Origin: Schizophyllum amplum
Lineage: Eukaryota > Basidiomycota > Agaricomycetes > Agaricales > Schizophyllaceae
Length of the DNA: 64,000 nucleotides
Direction of reading: 5' to 3'
Assembly: GCA_007026445.1 (NCBI GenBank)
Contig: VDMD01000002.1
Location: 1,860,001 to 1,924,000, forward strand
Of this stretch, positions 21,441-34,193 are shown one piece after another. The translations under genes and the position numbers were made by a program. The notes under the pieces are model-generated. The model ran no database searches. It saw nothing but the letters and a program-made list of their open reading frames with translations, and was not told the origin of the DNA. How positions within the stretch are numbered: the stretch's first letter is position 1; every line of letters starts with the position of its first letter.

Positions 21441-22309
21441 ATGGCGTACCAGTTTTCCAGGAAGGGATGCTTCAAATGCGGCAATCGTAAGTTTTCAGGC
21501 ATGCAGACGGATGTGCTTCTTGTGCTAAATTCCCCCGCCCCAGTCGGACACATCGCCGAGAATTGCTCGTCTGAGCAGCGGCTCTGCTACAATTGCCGCC
21601 AGCCCGGCCATGAGAGCTCCGCGTGCCCCTCCCCACGCACGGTCGCGTCCAAGCAGTGCTACTCGTGTGGTGGCGTCGGCCATATTCAAGGTCTGTCCTC
21701 CCCCTCCCTTCCCCGATCGGTCTGTTGACTCGTGAGATCTCGACAGCCGAATGCCCCAGCCTGCGTCTGCAGCAGCAGGGCGCGAACTCGAAGTGCTACG
21801 TACGTCTAGCGTCGATCGAGGGTGTGTACTTGCTCATCATATGACGATGGTACAGAATTGTGGTCGGTTTGGGCATTTTGCGCGCAACTGCCCGAGCGCT
21901 GCCGCCGGGGGCTTCGCTTCTCGCGCGCCACCCCCGGGCCGCGGCCTGAACACGTCCGCCCTGCCCCCGGTCAAGTGCTATCGTTGCGGTGGTCCGAATC
22001 ATATGGCTAGGTGCGTTCACCCTCTCTACACGCTGCGACGCCTCATCATGTTCTGAAGGGACTGTCTTGCTGCTGCCGGTCCCGGCTACGAGGCTAGCGC
22101 TCCCAGTGCCCCTGCCGGTAACAGGAGCAAGACATGCTACAAGGTACGCCTCCTGCTGAAGAGGCAATCAGTGTATGAAGCTGATGTGAGCCGTCGTAGT
22201 GCCATCAAGAGGGACATGTAAGTTTCTTCATCGGATCCATCGTTCAGCTCACTGATGTATGCAGATCGCGCGCGACTGCCCTGAGGTCGCCACTGAATAC
22301 GTGGCTTAG
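21441..22309 (+). CDS. CCHC zinc-knuckle protein, CNBP/Gis2/Byr3 family
   Basis: Cytosolic single-stranded nucleic-acid-binding protein; family members bind mRNA and ribosomes. Seven exons (21441-21486, 21544-21690, 21747-21799, 21856-22010, 22059-22143, 22200-22217, 22265-22309) join to 182 residues. Six C-x2-C-x4-H-x4-C knuckles are visible: CFKCGNLGHIAENC, CYNCRQPGHESSAC, CYSCGGVGHIQAEC, CYNCGRFGHFARNC, CYRCGGPNHMARDC and CYKCHQEGHIARDC. A Gly/Arg/Pro linker separates knuckles four and five. Yeast Gis2 has seven knuckles, so one fewer is seen here. Almost every intron interrupts a knuckle. Exon 6 is only 18 nt. Confidence 0.93.
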
Positions 22310-22596
22310 ACTTCCTATCGCAGGCGTAGGACACTGCGACGCGCACTGTCTCTTCGTTACTGCTCTGCCATTGCTCAACGTAGCTGCTATCGCTGATGTG
22401 GACTTACTGACCCATGCTTGTAAAACTCATTGCCGAGTAGCAGTGCATCGTCGACCTACATTACCTCAAATCAAATTATTGACCTGTTGTACATCTATCG
22501 TTGCGCGAAAACCTTGCACGAATGCGACTCGCAACAAAAAACCTGCCAACTACCACCGCCTTTTTTTTGACAAAAAAGCGGAATGCGCTACAGGTT

Positions 22597-22685
22597 AGCC
22601 CACCGCGAGGGTCGAACTCGCAGCCTTCAGATTGCCCAAGCCACGCCTAAGAGTCTGACGCTCTATCCGATTGAGCTAGGCGGGC
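22597..22685 (-). tRNA. tRNA-Lys(CTT), intron-containing, second copy
   Basis: The mature part is identical to the gene at 6973-7060, same strand and same anticodon. The intron is 15 nt (GGCGTGGCTTGGGCA) against 14 nt there and differs at several bases. A T6 run on the tRNA sense strand about 20 nt beyond the 3' end (22571-22577) is a good Pol III terminator. Confidence 0.93.
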
Positions 22686-22998
22686 ATGTCTGGGATATCT
22701 CCAACCTTTATAGGTGGAGTACATTAACACCCAGCTAATTGTCAATGGTCTGCAAACCCCTCCTCGTGTTCTAGCGTCGCAGAACATATATGCGACTCGT
22801 TGCACAGCGCCTTGCTAATGATAGGTGCAGGCAGTCTCAATAGACTGCAATCTTCAGCTGAATGCGAACGGTGGCCGTCATCATCGATCTTGACTTGACC
22901 TGACTTGACTTCTGACTCGAGTGCATTCAATCATCTCGACGAAGATATAATCGCGTCTCTGCCCCTTCATCACAAACTATCGCGACCCATCGGCTGCT

Positions 22999-25721
22999 AT
23001 GTCGGCGTCCGCAAAGCCCCCAGTGGTGTCGGAGCACGTTCCCCTCTTCGAAGCGATCGGCCTCCCGCATGCGAAGGCAGTCGAGGCGGCCAAGTCTGCA
23101 AAGGGCGCAGCCGCGCTCAAGGACATCATCAACAGATACCAGCTTGACAAGCGAGATCCCAAGCTAGAGGACAAGCAGGCAGGTTTGATCTCGGCCCTCG
23201 CAGGGCAGGTTGCGAAGTCACCAAACACGACGGAGGAGGCACGCGACTATGTCGTCGACAAGATCCTGGAAGGCAAGCTGAAGTCCACAGATCAGACTGT
23301 CGGTACGTGTCCTGCTTTGGTGAGGCTTACAGCCACTTAGTGCGTCAACAGCGGCCGCAAAATATGTCGAGACGCATCCCCCGCCCATCGACGTGCAGGA
23401 CTTCGACAAGGAATGTGGTGTTGGTGCGTACACATATATGCTGGTCGGGGTGTTGCTCATCCTTTCCTGAAGGGTTCCACATCACCCCCGAGGAGCTCTA
23501 CGAGCGGATCGCCGAGGTTGCAGGACCCAGTGCGTCGAAGGGCTGGGCCGGGCTTGGTGCCGTGATCAGCGCCACCAAAGCCGTCCCCTCCTTGCGTTGG
23601 GCGAACCCGTTGGAGATCAAGTCCACCGTTGAGAAGCTCTTCCTCGAAAAGTTCGGGCCTAAGGAGGCTGCGAAGCCTAAAGCCAAGGTGCGCGTCGATA
23701 TCCAGGCGCCGCTCCATATACTGACTGTGATCAGGAGCCCAAAAAGCCCACGAAATCAACCAAAGCAGAGACTTCCCAAGCTGGTGAAGACGCGGCATCC
23801 TCCCGCAAGAAAGTCTTCGAGGAGGGCTTCCTCGGTGCACTACACAAGCCCGGTGAGAACCCGCAGATCCACCCACACCTACGCGAAGCCCATCTCGCCG
23901 CTACCGGCGGGCAGGTCTGGACACGATTCCCACCAGAACCCAACGGTTACCTGCACATCGGCCACTCTAAGGCCATCTTCGTCAACTTTGGATATGCCGC
24001 CCACAACGGCGGCAAGTGCTATCTGCGATACGACGACACAAATCCGGAGAAGGAGGAGGCACGGTACTTTGAGAGCATCCTTGAGATGGTTCGGTGGCTC
24101 GGGTACGAACCATGGAAGATCACGTACTCGAGCGACTACTTCCAGCAGCTGTACGACCTCGCCTTAGAGCTCATCCGACGCGACAAGGCGTACGTTTGCC
24201 ACTGCACCCAGGAAGAGATCAAGCAGGCGCGGGGGGAGAAGACGGGGCAGAAGCCACGGGCGTGTGCACACCGGACACGGCCCGTAGAGGAGAGCCTACG
24301 CGAGTTCCAGGCGATGAAGGATGGGAAGTACCGGCCGAAGGAGGCAAATTTGCGGATGAAGCAAGACTTGGAGGACGGGAACCCTCAGATGTGGGATTTG
24401 ACGGCGTATCGTGTGCTCGACGCGCCGCACCATCGTACAGGGGACAAGTGGAAGATCTACCCGACCTACGACTACACGCACTGTCTGGTTGACAGCATGG
24501 AGAACATCTCGTGAGTGGTGGTGCACTCGTCTCTGTCACAGGTCCTCACCACTGCGCAGACATTCGCTATGTACAGTGGAGTTCGTCGCATCCCGCCAGT
24601 CCTATGAATGGCTTTGCGACGCACTGGAGGTGTACAAGCCTCGCCAGAGCGAGTACGGTCGTCTCAATCTCGAGGGCACCGTCATGTCAAAGCGCAAAAT
24701 TCTCGCACTCGTCGACGAGGGCTATGTGAACGGGTGGGACGACCCACGCCTCTACACCCTCATCGCCCTCCGACGACGCGGCATACCGCCCGGCGCCATC
24801 ACCGACTTCGTCAGCAAGCTCGGCGTCACCACCTCGCCCTCCAACATTCAGCTCGCACGCTTCGAGCAGTCCGTGCGGTCGTACCTCGAGAGCTCCGCCC
24901 CGCGGCTGCTCATGGTGCTCAGCCCGCTCAAGGTCACTCTCGAGAACGTGCCCGACAACTACCTGGTCACCGTCGAGAAGCCGCTGCACCCCAAGGTGCC
25001 CGCGCTCGGCGCGTCGGCGGTGCCGCTGACAAAGGTGCTCTACATCGACCGCGACGACTTCCGCACGGAGGACGCGCCGGACTACTTCCGCCTCGCACCG
25101 GGCAAGACGGTCGGCCTGTTCCAGGCGCCGCACCCCATCACCTGCGTGTCGTTCAAGACGGACGCGGCGGGCGCGGTCACGGAGCTGGTGTGCCGTCTCG
25201 AGAATGAGGGCGCGCAGAAGAAGCCGAAGGCGTTCATTCAGTGGGTGGCAGAGCACGCACCGTCGGGCAGCCCCGTGCGCATCGACGAGACGCGGGTGTT
25301 CCACAAGCTGTTTAAGAGCGACGAGCCGCCATCCGACTTCCGCGCGGACGTGGATAGGAATAGTCTCGAGGTTATCAAGGGCGCGATGGTGGAGGTTGGC
25401 TTCTGGTCCCTCGCGAAGCGCTTGCATCTGGAAGCGTTGCGGGATGCAAAGTCACGGACGGAGAATGCTGCAGCGACGTCGGGTGACGCACCGAAGGAGG
25501 GCGGTGCCCCGAATGACGCGCCGAGCGTAACGGCAGGGCAGCTCGTCGGGAAGGAATGCGTGCGCTTCCAGGGCTTGCGTGTTGCGTACTTCGCGGTCGA
25601 CAAGGATTCTCGACTGGCTTGCCTTGATGATTCGGAGAACATGGAGCCGAGGGGACATGAGGGAGACTTCCTTGTCCTCAACCGTATCGTCAGTTTGAAG
25701 GAGGATGCGGGCAAGTCATAG
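22999..25721 (+). CDS. GLN4: Cytosolic glutaminyl-tRNA synthetase
   Basis: Class I synthetase that charges tRNA-Gln. The eukaryotic N-terminal appendix ([18 protein letters not shown] to about residue 200) contains two helical modules as in yeast Gln4. A Lys-rich hinge leads to the catalytic core: [20 protein letters not shown] carries the HIGH motif, [17 protein letters not shown] follows, and VMSKRKI is the KMSKS-equivalent loop. The two anticodon-binding beta-barrels follow, with [20 protein letters not shown]. The end is [19 protein letters not shown]. About five introns, all before 24.6 kb; roughly 840 residues. A divergent partner is lacking because the tRNA lies upstream. Confidence 0.95.
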
Positions 25722-25850
25722 ATAGTGCCACGAAAGACATGTAGTTCCAGTGGTTAGAAGCTTTTCAGCTGGCTTTCCGTCCGTATGTGCGAGTCAATAT
25801 TATCCCAGATGATGCAATACAATAATAAATATGCTACACTACGAAAATAC

Positions 25851-28800
25851 TCACGAGCTGTCTATGATCCCCTGCGCGAAGCCTACGCGGAAGTAGTATG
25901 CCTTGAGACCCGTCCGAATCTCGGGCGCTAGATCGCGATCCAGCAAGTGTGTCGCCAATGGGTAGATGGCGGGGAGATACATTTTGAACTGCGACAATGG
26001 GTCAGCACGAAGACAGCACATGTTCACAAAAGCACTCACCGACTTGTCGTCCAGGCGGCTGAAGCAATCGAGGATCTCTGAAATGACAGGCGTCCAAGCA
26101 AGGATGTTCTTGGCCTGAGACTCTTGACGCAGCTTGTTGAAGTCCTCGATGACACCCAGACCCAGTGGCAGCAACCGCTCCGATATTTGCGGGCGTGCTT
26201 TCCTATGCTCTGGCCGAGGGTCGAAGTACATCTGCGTCAGGATGTGAATAAGGGTGGCGGCACTGCTGGACTCCTGCTTCAAAAGATTTGGTAGGTGTCG
26301 CATGAAGCCTGGGAGGACGTTAACGGGCACCTTCACATCACCTATATTGACGACTCTTACCAACTTTCCAAAGGCCTGTCCGTAGCTCCTTGTCCTCGTT
26401 GAAGTCGCGCGCAAAGCGGTAGCTTTGGTCCAACACACCCATCAGTCGCAACAAATGCTCGGGCGGGATCGTGGAGTACACGTCCTCGTTCCGCAACAAG
26501 TCGCTGGTCGTCTCGATGAGCAACAGCTGCAGCACACACTTGACGATGATCTGCTTGAAAATCCGTCGTCTGTCGGCCAGTGTTGTCCGTGGATCTGAGC
26601 GAGGACGTTCCGTGCTGGGCGATAGAGGTGCAGGCAGTATCGTTTGGCCGTTGTTCTCAGACGTATCCGGGGACTCGGTGCCGTTGCCAAGACCGTCAAT
26701 CTCGACACGAAGGCTTTCGTCGAAGAGTTGATGTGGTGTAGTTGTCTTGAAGAGCTTGATGAACGTGGTGACAATACGCTCCCACCTTGCGGGGCTCAGC
26801 TTCTTGACGTTGTTCTCGAGGAGCTGCTGCAGGCACGAAGTACCTATCCGGGAAAGGGTGTCGTTTTCTGCTCACGCGTGAGTCTCAAGTGGTCAAGGCG
26901 TACGCAGTGGACGTACCTTGGCAGATACAGACACACAGGAGGTCCAACAAGCCATCCAGTGAACGCTCCAGAATTTCGAAGTAGTGCGTATAGAGGTCGA
27001 TGAGATCCCGCAGCGCCTGGATCATCGTTGTCGACAGCCAAACACTCATATCTTCTTGCGTGCTGAAGCGCGACAGATCTTGACTGGACTTCAAGACGGA
27101 GAAGATCGGGAAAAGCAGCTCGCCGCAGACAGCATCCCAGTATTCCAACGGGAAGCCGGCGCCGTACGTTTTCAATGTGCTGAACATAGAATCCAGAGCC
27201 CTGCGAGAAAAACCGTTAGAGCATGCCCTGCTCGGAAAGCGCGCACGCTTACAATCTTCGGACTTCCAAGTCCTCACCCGTCATGATGATATCGTAGAAG
27301 CCAAACAAGACAGGGTGCCAGTAGGTGTCCGAGGGAATGACTCCCATAGGGCCCTCGGCGGTGACAGAGCACTCTGGCGACTCGAGCATGACGGTGATAA
27401 CATCGCGCAGCATGGCAATCGCCAGCAAACTGATCTTCTGGAACTTGCTCACTTTGCAGAATTGTGTGATGCAGTTGGTAAGGTCAGAGAAGGCTCCGTG
27501 GCGGACGATAGCGCCGAAATGCTCCTTATTCAGCCGGGTGACGATCTCGAAGGCAGAGTTGACGACCCGTTCTGGAGACATGTCAGAGGCATATTGAGCT
27601 AATGGTCTGTGCGCGTCACCTGTAAGGACTTTAGACGCGGCGGAGAACACATGGAACATTGTTCGCCAGCCAGAGCGCATGTTCTGTACTCGTGCTTGTA
27701 TCATCTGTTGCAAGCAGACTAGAACCTGTATATTTGTACTTAGTCGTGGCTGCAGAACCGATACATCGCGGCTCACCAAGTCTCGGATTTCCGGGTTGTT
27801 GTTGTGCACCATTGTGTACTCGAATGGCTTCAAGAAATCCTTTTGGAACTTGAACTGCGGCAGCTCCTCCTTCTCCAAGAACCGCATGGCCAGCTGGCGA
27901 AGGGCGTCCAACGCGAAGAAGCCGACATGCGGGTTATTATGACAACAGACCTGCCGACATCGTGAGCAGACGTCCTCCCAAACAACCTCGAGCAAAAATA
28001 CCTGATTGAAGTGTTCTCCGAGTATCGCCCAGATATTCGTCCACTCGACGCGAATACGGTTCATGTTATAGTATGAAATCTCCACCAACTTCTGCAAGCT
28101 GAAGAGCCTCGGGTTCTGCGAGAGACCAGAGGATTGTATCTCTTCCCATGAAACGTCGCACAGCGCTTGGACGAAGTCGACAATGGCGGTCTACGGCAGG
28201 GTCAGTGATTAACACAACGATGAACATACAAACTCACGCCAGTAAGGTAATGGCTCAGCGAGAACACCATGTCACTCGCAACGGTGATATGCGTGGACCG
28301 ACTCTCGTTCGCTAACGCCTCCGCTGGAAGCTTCCTAGGGCGTCTACGACGTGTGAGGCCACGTTGCATGATGAATGGCTTGAACTCACCCCTTCTGGCC
28401 TTCAGGAAGGTCAACACCGCTGCTCAGAAGCTGCATGTGCTCCAGCTGGCTGACGCAGGTCAGGACTTCATGCCAGGAGCCCTTCAAATTATTGCCCTCG
28501 TGCAATGCCATATCCAGCAGAGTCTTGATCGCCTCCATGTTCTTCGCTTTCATCTCGCCCAGATTATTCAAGAACGTGAACTTGGCAAGAGTGGTCACGA
28601 ACGCATTGCGCTCGAGCTCCAGGTCGAAGAAGCAAACAATGTGGATGGCGCTCCTGAAGCCGTCTAGGCAGAGCTCGACTATCTCCAGGTCGTCCGTTTC
28701 CTGCAGAGGACCGGATAGCCCGGCAAGGAACGGGATCCATGCAACTTCGAACATGGGGCGGACGTGGACAAAGTGAGAGGCGCTGAAGAATTGTCCTGCA

Positions 28801-31800
28801 GCTCTGGAGGTCTTGCGCTGCGAGCGCATCATCGTCTTGAACAGAGCCTAAGGGAGTTCGTCAGCTTCAACAAATGGGCTTCCATCTTTCGCCTTACCTC
28901 AGTCTTGGTCGCCATACCGCTGGACTGCATCACGTAAGCCTCCTTCTGCAGGTCACGACCAACATTCGCAAGCGCGCCGGCGATACCACCTCCGCTTCCG
29001 GCCGGGATGCCCACGGCCTCTACCTCGTCCTTCATGCGAATCTCGTTCGAGACGATCTCGTCATAGACGGTACTGAGTAGGTCTTCTGGCAAATTGGGGT
29101 CGTGATCTGGAGGAGCGTCCTCGTCCGTGTTGATCCCGCGGTTGTTCTTGATGAAGCCGGGCAGCGTCATCCGTTTCTTGACTTGCGGATTATGCGCGTC
29201 CGTGTTGAGCAAAATCACCGAGTAGGCAAAGACATAGGCGGCATCTGGAAAACAAGGGGTCAAATATCGACCAGTGACCACCCGCGACGAACGTACTGGC
29301 GTTGATGAATGGTGTATTCGAGTTGTCAGCCATATACTTGCCAGCAAACTTCAGCATGTAACGATCGATCTTCTGTGCTTCTCCGGGCAAGCGGAAGGAC
29401 TGAAGGAAGGTCCGCAGGGATTCGACAAAGCCCAGCCCTCTGAAGTCGAGCATGTCAACGAAAGCATGCATGGCAGCAACATTGGCTTCATCACTGCGAG
29501 ACGAGTTCAGTTTGTACCAACCACAAGATGTAAATTTCATACGGCTCGCCAAGGTATTCGCCAATCATAGCCTTGCTCAGGCCATCGGTATGCAACAAGA
29601 AGGAGGCAATATCCTGAGGATCAGAGCTCGGAATGAACCCCGTCTCGATCAGGAATTGAATCCCCTGGACGCAAATCATGGTGAGCTCGGAATTAGATAC
29701 GTTGAGTGTTGTAACGTACCCGCTTCGGCTTGAAGTTGAATTTCTTGATACCTTCCAGAAGCGTCGTCTTCCTCTGCTTGGCCGTCTCAAACTTGCCAGG
29801 GTCGTCGGTATAGTCCGGCGTAGGTTGCCTGAGAGCCTCAGTACTGCCTGCCGCCGTGGAGGACAAGCGGTCGATCGAGTTGTCTGGTGTCATTGAATCT
29901 CGACGAGCGTCCTCAGTCAGATGTGGGCGCGACGCTGATGCCGAGGCAGCAGACTCGACCGCCGACTTCGTCGCTGTAGTTCCCCAAGACACAAGCGAGC
30001 GCAAGACAGTGACCAAGCATTCCAGCCCTTGACGCTTCAGTTGCGCGTCGGTGAGGCCCATGCCCGATGTGTCCATGCTACCGGCGACGGACATCGCATG
30101 CGTGCTGAGGGCCGGTGGCACACCTCCTTGGTGACCTTTCTGCGGTGGCATGCCGGGGCTCGGGGGAGGTTCATTGCCCTTCCCAGGCTGCGCGGGTCCA
30201 TTTGTCTGGCCTATCTTGGAGATGATGTTCATGAGGCTGGGATCGCGACGTCAAAAACTTTCTTTGCAGATACGCAAAGGGACTGACTGCTCATAAATGT
30301 TATCCGCAGACTCCCTGTCGCAATCGTAATTGAGGTAGATCTCCACCAAGGCTTGCGGATCCTGGCACAGACGGGAGAACATGCCGAGGATGATTCCTTT
30401 CTGCTTCAGCGTCGAGGACTTCATCTCCAGGATTGGCATGAAGATCTCGCGCAGCAACACCTCGATCTCTTTCTGGACGAGAGTGTCAGGATCATGACGC
30501 ATAAAATTGATATCACCTCACCTTAAGCTTCGTCCGCATACCAGCCAGCACACGCCAGAAGATCTCCACGCTCAGCTCAAAGACTTGCAAGACGGGGCTG
30601 ACCGCATTCCTGCTCAAGCTGAGGCATAGATACTGGTTCACCGCCTGCACGAAGGTCGTGGCATCATTGGACGAGCTGGAGTAGATGACGGCTGACGGAT
30701 CGACCAGCAAAGGCATATGTGAGTTGAGAATCGACAGAACCAGATGCAGGGACAACAGCTTCGAGCGCATGGCGTGCGACTTGAGATCTCGCTCGCTGCG
30801 TCATGTAAGCGTCAAGCTCCGAGTGTTACTGGGCCGACTCACCTCTCTGTGTTTAGCGGTTTCATAGTCAGCTTGCAGAGGGCGCGGAAAACCAGGAAAG
30901 CGTCCTTGATGAAGAGATCCTGCGTGGTCAGCTGATGAGGGAAGGCGCCGTTTGACGGCACTGCATCGTGAGGGTTGGCAGCCTCAAAGCTCTCGCTGAC
31001 ATACACGATGAGCTTAGCGCAAAACGCATAACAACGGGCTTACAGTGTCAGGTGCTGCACACCAGGCTTCTCAGCCTCGCCATCTTCCCCCGCTACGTCT
31101 GGGTGACCACCAGCAGGAAGCGACGTAACAGAGTCATTCATTGGCAAGTCCTTCGTTGGGAGATCCACTGGAGACCTGGGGTCATACTGCGAAGACGTCC
31201 TGGACATCCGTGACGACGGACGCGGTATGGCAAAGGAAGTCCGCTTTGCGGAAGACGGCTCCTGCTCATGCAAAGTAGACGAGTCCGAGGCGAAAGTGCC
31301 CGAATCCGAAGATCCCATGCTACGTGCGCGGCTAAAGACGTGGTTAACCATCTGCGTAAGACCGCCTTGCGCAACTGTCTGATTGACGGGGTCATTGCTG
31401 AGAAGGAAGATGTTGTATACAGTGCGGACGGCCTTGAGAAGCGACGAGTGATGGACGAGGATCGTGGAAGACAGGACCAGAGAGAGGAGGGCCTTCACAA
31501 TCTGCAGCGATACTGTCTCCGGCGTAGTCTCGTTGTGGCAGAGGGTGATGGTGTTGACCACAAGGTCGACCAGAGGGAGCGGCGGAGCATTGGGCCGTGT
31601 GCCGTTCGAGGTAGACGTGGGCGTTCCGGGAGGGGAGGTGTATGCATCTGCGCTGACCGGTTCCTCGAAGAACGAGTACGATATGAGTTTGGAGATGCAA
31701 TCAAGACTCGCGATCATGAGCTTCTCGCTGCGGGTCTCGCACGCTAGGCGGAGGGGCTCGAATATCTCGCGGGGCCGGTCGCCACCCTGGTTGTTCTTGA

Positions 31801-32467
31801 CCAGGTCGAGGGCCTTCTGCGTACTCTCCTTGAGGGGAGCAGAGCGCTTGGCCTCTTTAGAGGCGGCTATTGTCTCCAAGGCGGAGGATATCAGGACCAC
31901 GGATACGGTGTTGCCTTTGGAGAGCGTGAGCGATCGACGATGGGCAGGCGCAGGAACAGGGGCAGGAGCTGGCGACTGCGGGAGGCTCGGGAGATGGGAT
32001 GAGGACGATAGCGCAACGCCATTTTGGTAGGGAACGGGTGCAGGCACTTGGATGCTTGGTTCGGGAGCCAGAGACGATGGAGCGTCCTGCGCGTCCGCTG
32101 TGTTGCTGATAGCACCCATCGCCGCTACGGCTGGCAATTCCGATTGAGCGACCGGGATTTGCTCGGTCCGCTCACTGACGTGTTCCGTCGCGTCGCGCGC
32201 CGTCTCAGAGGTGACCTCCTGGGCGACTGGCGAGACGACGGATTCCGGTGCAGATGGCGCGGTGTCCGGTGCCGGTGTCTCCTCGTTCACAGCAGCGCCA
32301 TTGACGTCGTTGTCCGCCTGTCCGAGGGAAGGAGGTCCAGAGGAAGGGCCCTCCATATCGCGGTCGATTATGTGTCCAGCCTGAGCCAGTGACGCGGTCG
32401 CCGCGGGCTCTTCTGTCGGCGGCGAGCTGGGGAGCGGGGCGTTGAGGGCGGCGTCGGTCGCGTCCAT
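25851..32467 (-). CDS. SEC7: Sec7/BIG-type ARF guanine-nucleotide exchange factor
   Basis: Large trans-Golgi ARF-GEF. Domains in order: a disordered N-terminus; the DCB domain (STQKALDLVKNNQGGDRPRE); the HUS domain with its box (EIYLNYDCDRE); a Pro-rich linker; the catalytic Sec7 domain; and HDS repeats ending GIIDSS. In the Sec7 domain GLSKAMIGEYLGEP carries the glutamic finger and VFAYSVILLNTDAHNPQVK is the second signature. The first HDS repeat has LVEISYYNMNRIRVEW. Some 25 introns; close to the 1,800-2,000 residues usual for the family. ATG 32467 is preferred. An in-frame ATG at 32608 would add 47 residues but lies only 20 bp from the start of the opposing gene. Confidence 0.93.
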
Positions 32468-32628
32468 TTGCGACGGCGAGCGCTGCGACGGCAGGCGGGT
32501 ATGTGTGGTGGGCGGGACGAGACCGGACGTTAACCGGACGCGGTCGTTGAACGGGATGCGGTGCGTGAGTCCGTCACGTGCATCAAAATTCTTGTTCTCC
32601 GCCGCCATCACGACACAAGAAAAGAACA
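32468..32628. promoter_or_regulatory. Divergent promoter, SEC7 / deoxyhypusine synthase
   Basis: 161 bp between start codons, no TATA box seen. Because the SEC7 frame stays open through it to 32782, part of it could also be coding if the upstream ATG is used. Confidence 0.5.
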
Positions 32629-33964
32629 ATGGCCGCCGTCCCCACGGGTGCCTCTGCCGCCGTTCTCCAGCCCTCCGAAGAGGTCCCGGATACCGCTGTT
32701 GCGGTTGAAGGACCCAACTTTGAGAAGCCTCTTTCCCTGCAAGATTTTCTAGGCAGCTACCAACGCATCGGCTTTCAGGCAAACAGTCTAGGGAAGGCGA
32801 TCGACATCGTCAACAAAATGGTGTGTGCCTTGTACTCATTATGCGAACGCGACTGATAGCACTTCACAGCGCAAATGGCGGCTATCTGACGACCCGATCA
32901 CCGAGGACGAGGCGACGGAGTACAAGTCACCAGAAGTCCGCGCTCAGACGAAGTGCAACATATTCCTTGGCTACACCTCCAACCTTATTTCTTCCGGTCT
33001 ACGAGAAGTCATCCTGCATTTAGTCAAGCACAAGCACGTCGCTGCTCTTGTCACTACCGCCGGGGGGATAGAGGAAGACTTCATCAAATGCCTAGGCAAG
33101 ACCTACCTCGCCGACTTCCACCTCGATGGTGCCGATCTTCGTCGCCGCGGAATGAACCGCATTGGCAACCTCATCGTTCCCAACGACAACTACTGCAAAT
33201 TTGAGGACTGGCTAATGCCGATTCTCGATGCTATGCTGGAGGAGCAGAAGGCGACGGGGGAAGTGTGGACGCCGAGTTCCTTCATCCGCCGGCTCGGGAA
33301 GGAGATCAATGACGAGGAGTCTGTGTACTACTGGGCCTACAAAGTGAATAGACACCTCTTACTATGCAATTTGCAATCTCTGAGACGGTGTTCTCCAGAA
33401 CAACATTCCCGTCTTCTGCCCTGCGCTTACGGATGGATCCATCGGGGACATGATTTACTTCCACTCCTTCCGGAATCCTGGATTGATCCTAGATATCGTC
33501 CAAGATATTCGCGGGATCAATGAGAAAGCGCGAACATCCAAAAAAGCAGGGATGATCATCTTGGGCGGTGGTGTCTGCAAGCATCAGATCGCTAACGCTA
33601 TGCTCATCGTAAGTGTTTTTCACTCGCAATCCGGCATTCGCTCACAGTCTCGTAGCGAAATGGTGCAGACTATTCTGTCTATATCGTGCGTGCATCAAAT
33701 CATCTCTTCCTCTTGTCTATGCTCATTGCCACAAAAGAACACCGGTCAAGAGTTCGATGGGTCAGACTCCGGCGCTCGCCCAGACGAAGCAGTGTCCTGG
33801 GGAAAGATCAAAGGTGGCGCGGAGACCGTCAAGGTAAGAACATACCAAGCTGTCGGCGTTCAGCATACTCACGCTCGTTGCAGGTCTTTGCGGATGCGAC
33901 GCTCGTCTTCCCTATGCTCGTGGCGGCTACCTTCGCGCGAGACATGGAAGAAAGTGTAGCGTAA
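32629..33964 (+). CDS. DYS1: Deoxyhypusine synthase
   Basis: NAD-dependent enzyme that transfers the butylamine of spermidine to a lysine of eIF5A. Exons 32629-32820, 32870-33343, 33399-33608, 33656-33685, 33738-33833 and 33884-33964 join to 360 residues. Family blocks seen are [55 protein letters not shown] and [35 protein letters not shown] contains the active-site lysine. Length matches other eukaryotic enzymes (about 360-370). The 30-nt fourth exon is notable. Confidence 0.96.
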
Positions 33965-34193
33965 CTCGCACCCAAATTTACAAATGTATTACCAGTGTAA
34001 GCCACCGTCTAGAGACACCTGTGACACCAGCATCCAGCCGGTGGGTCCCAACGCATGTGTGGATCACGAGCATAGTTGAACTTCGGATTTTACCGAACGA
34101 GGCTGAGTCGGCGTACCGGGCCGAACCCTTTATCGCGACACGCACGTCGCAAGCTGGCGGTCGCCGCCCGTATAGCGGTATCTCCTAACCACC

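Noticed and set aside
24687..25427. 246-codon minus-strand open frame
   Set aside because: Shadow of the GlnRS catalytic and anticodon-binding exons.
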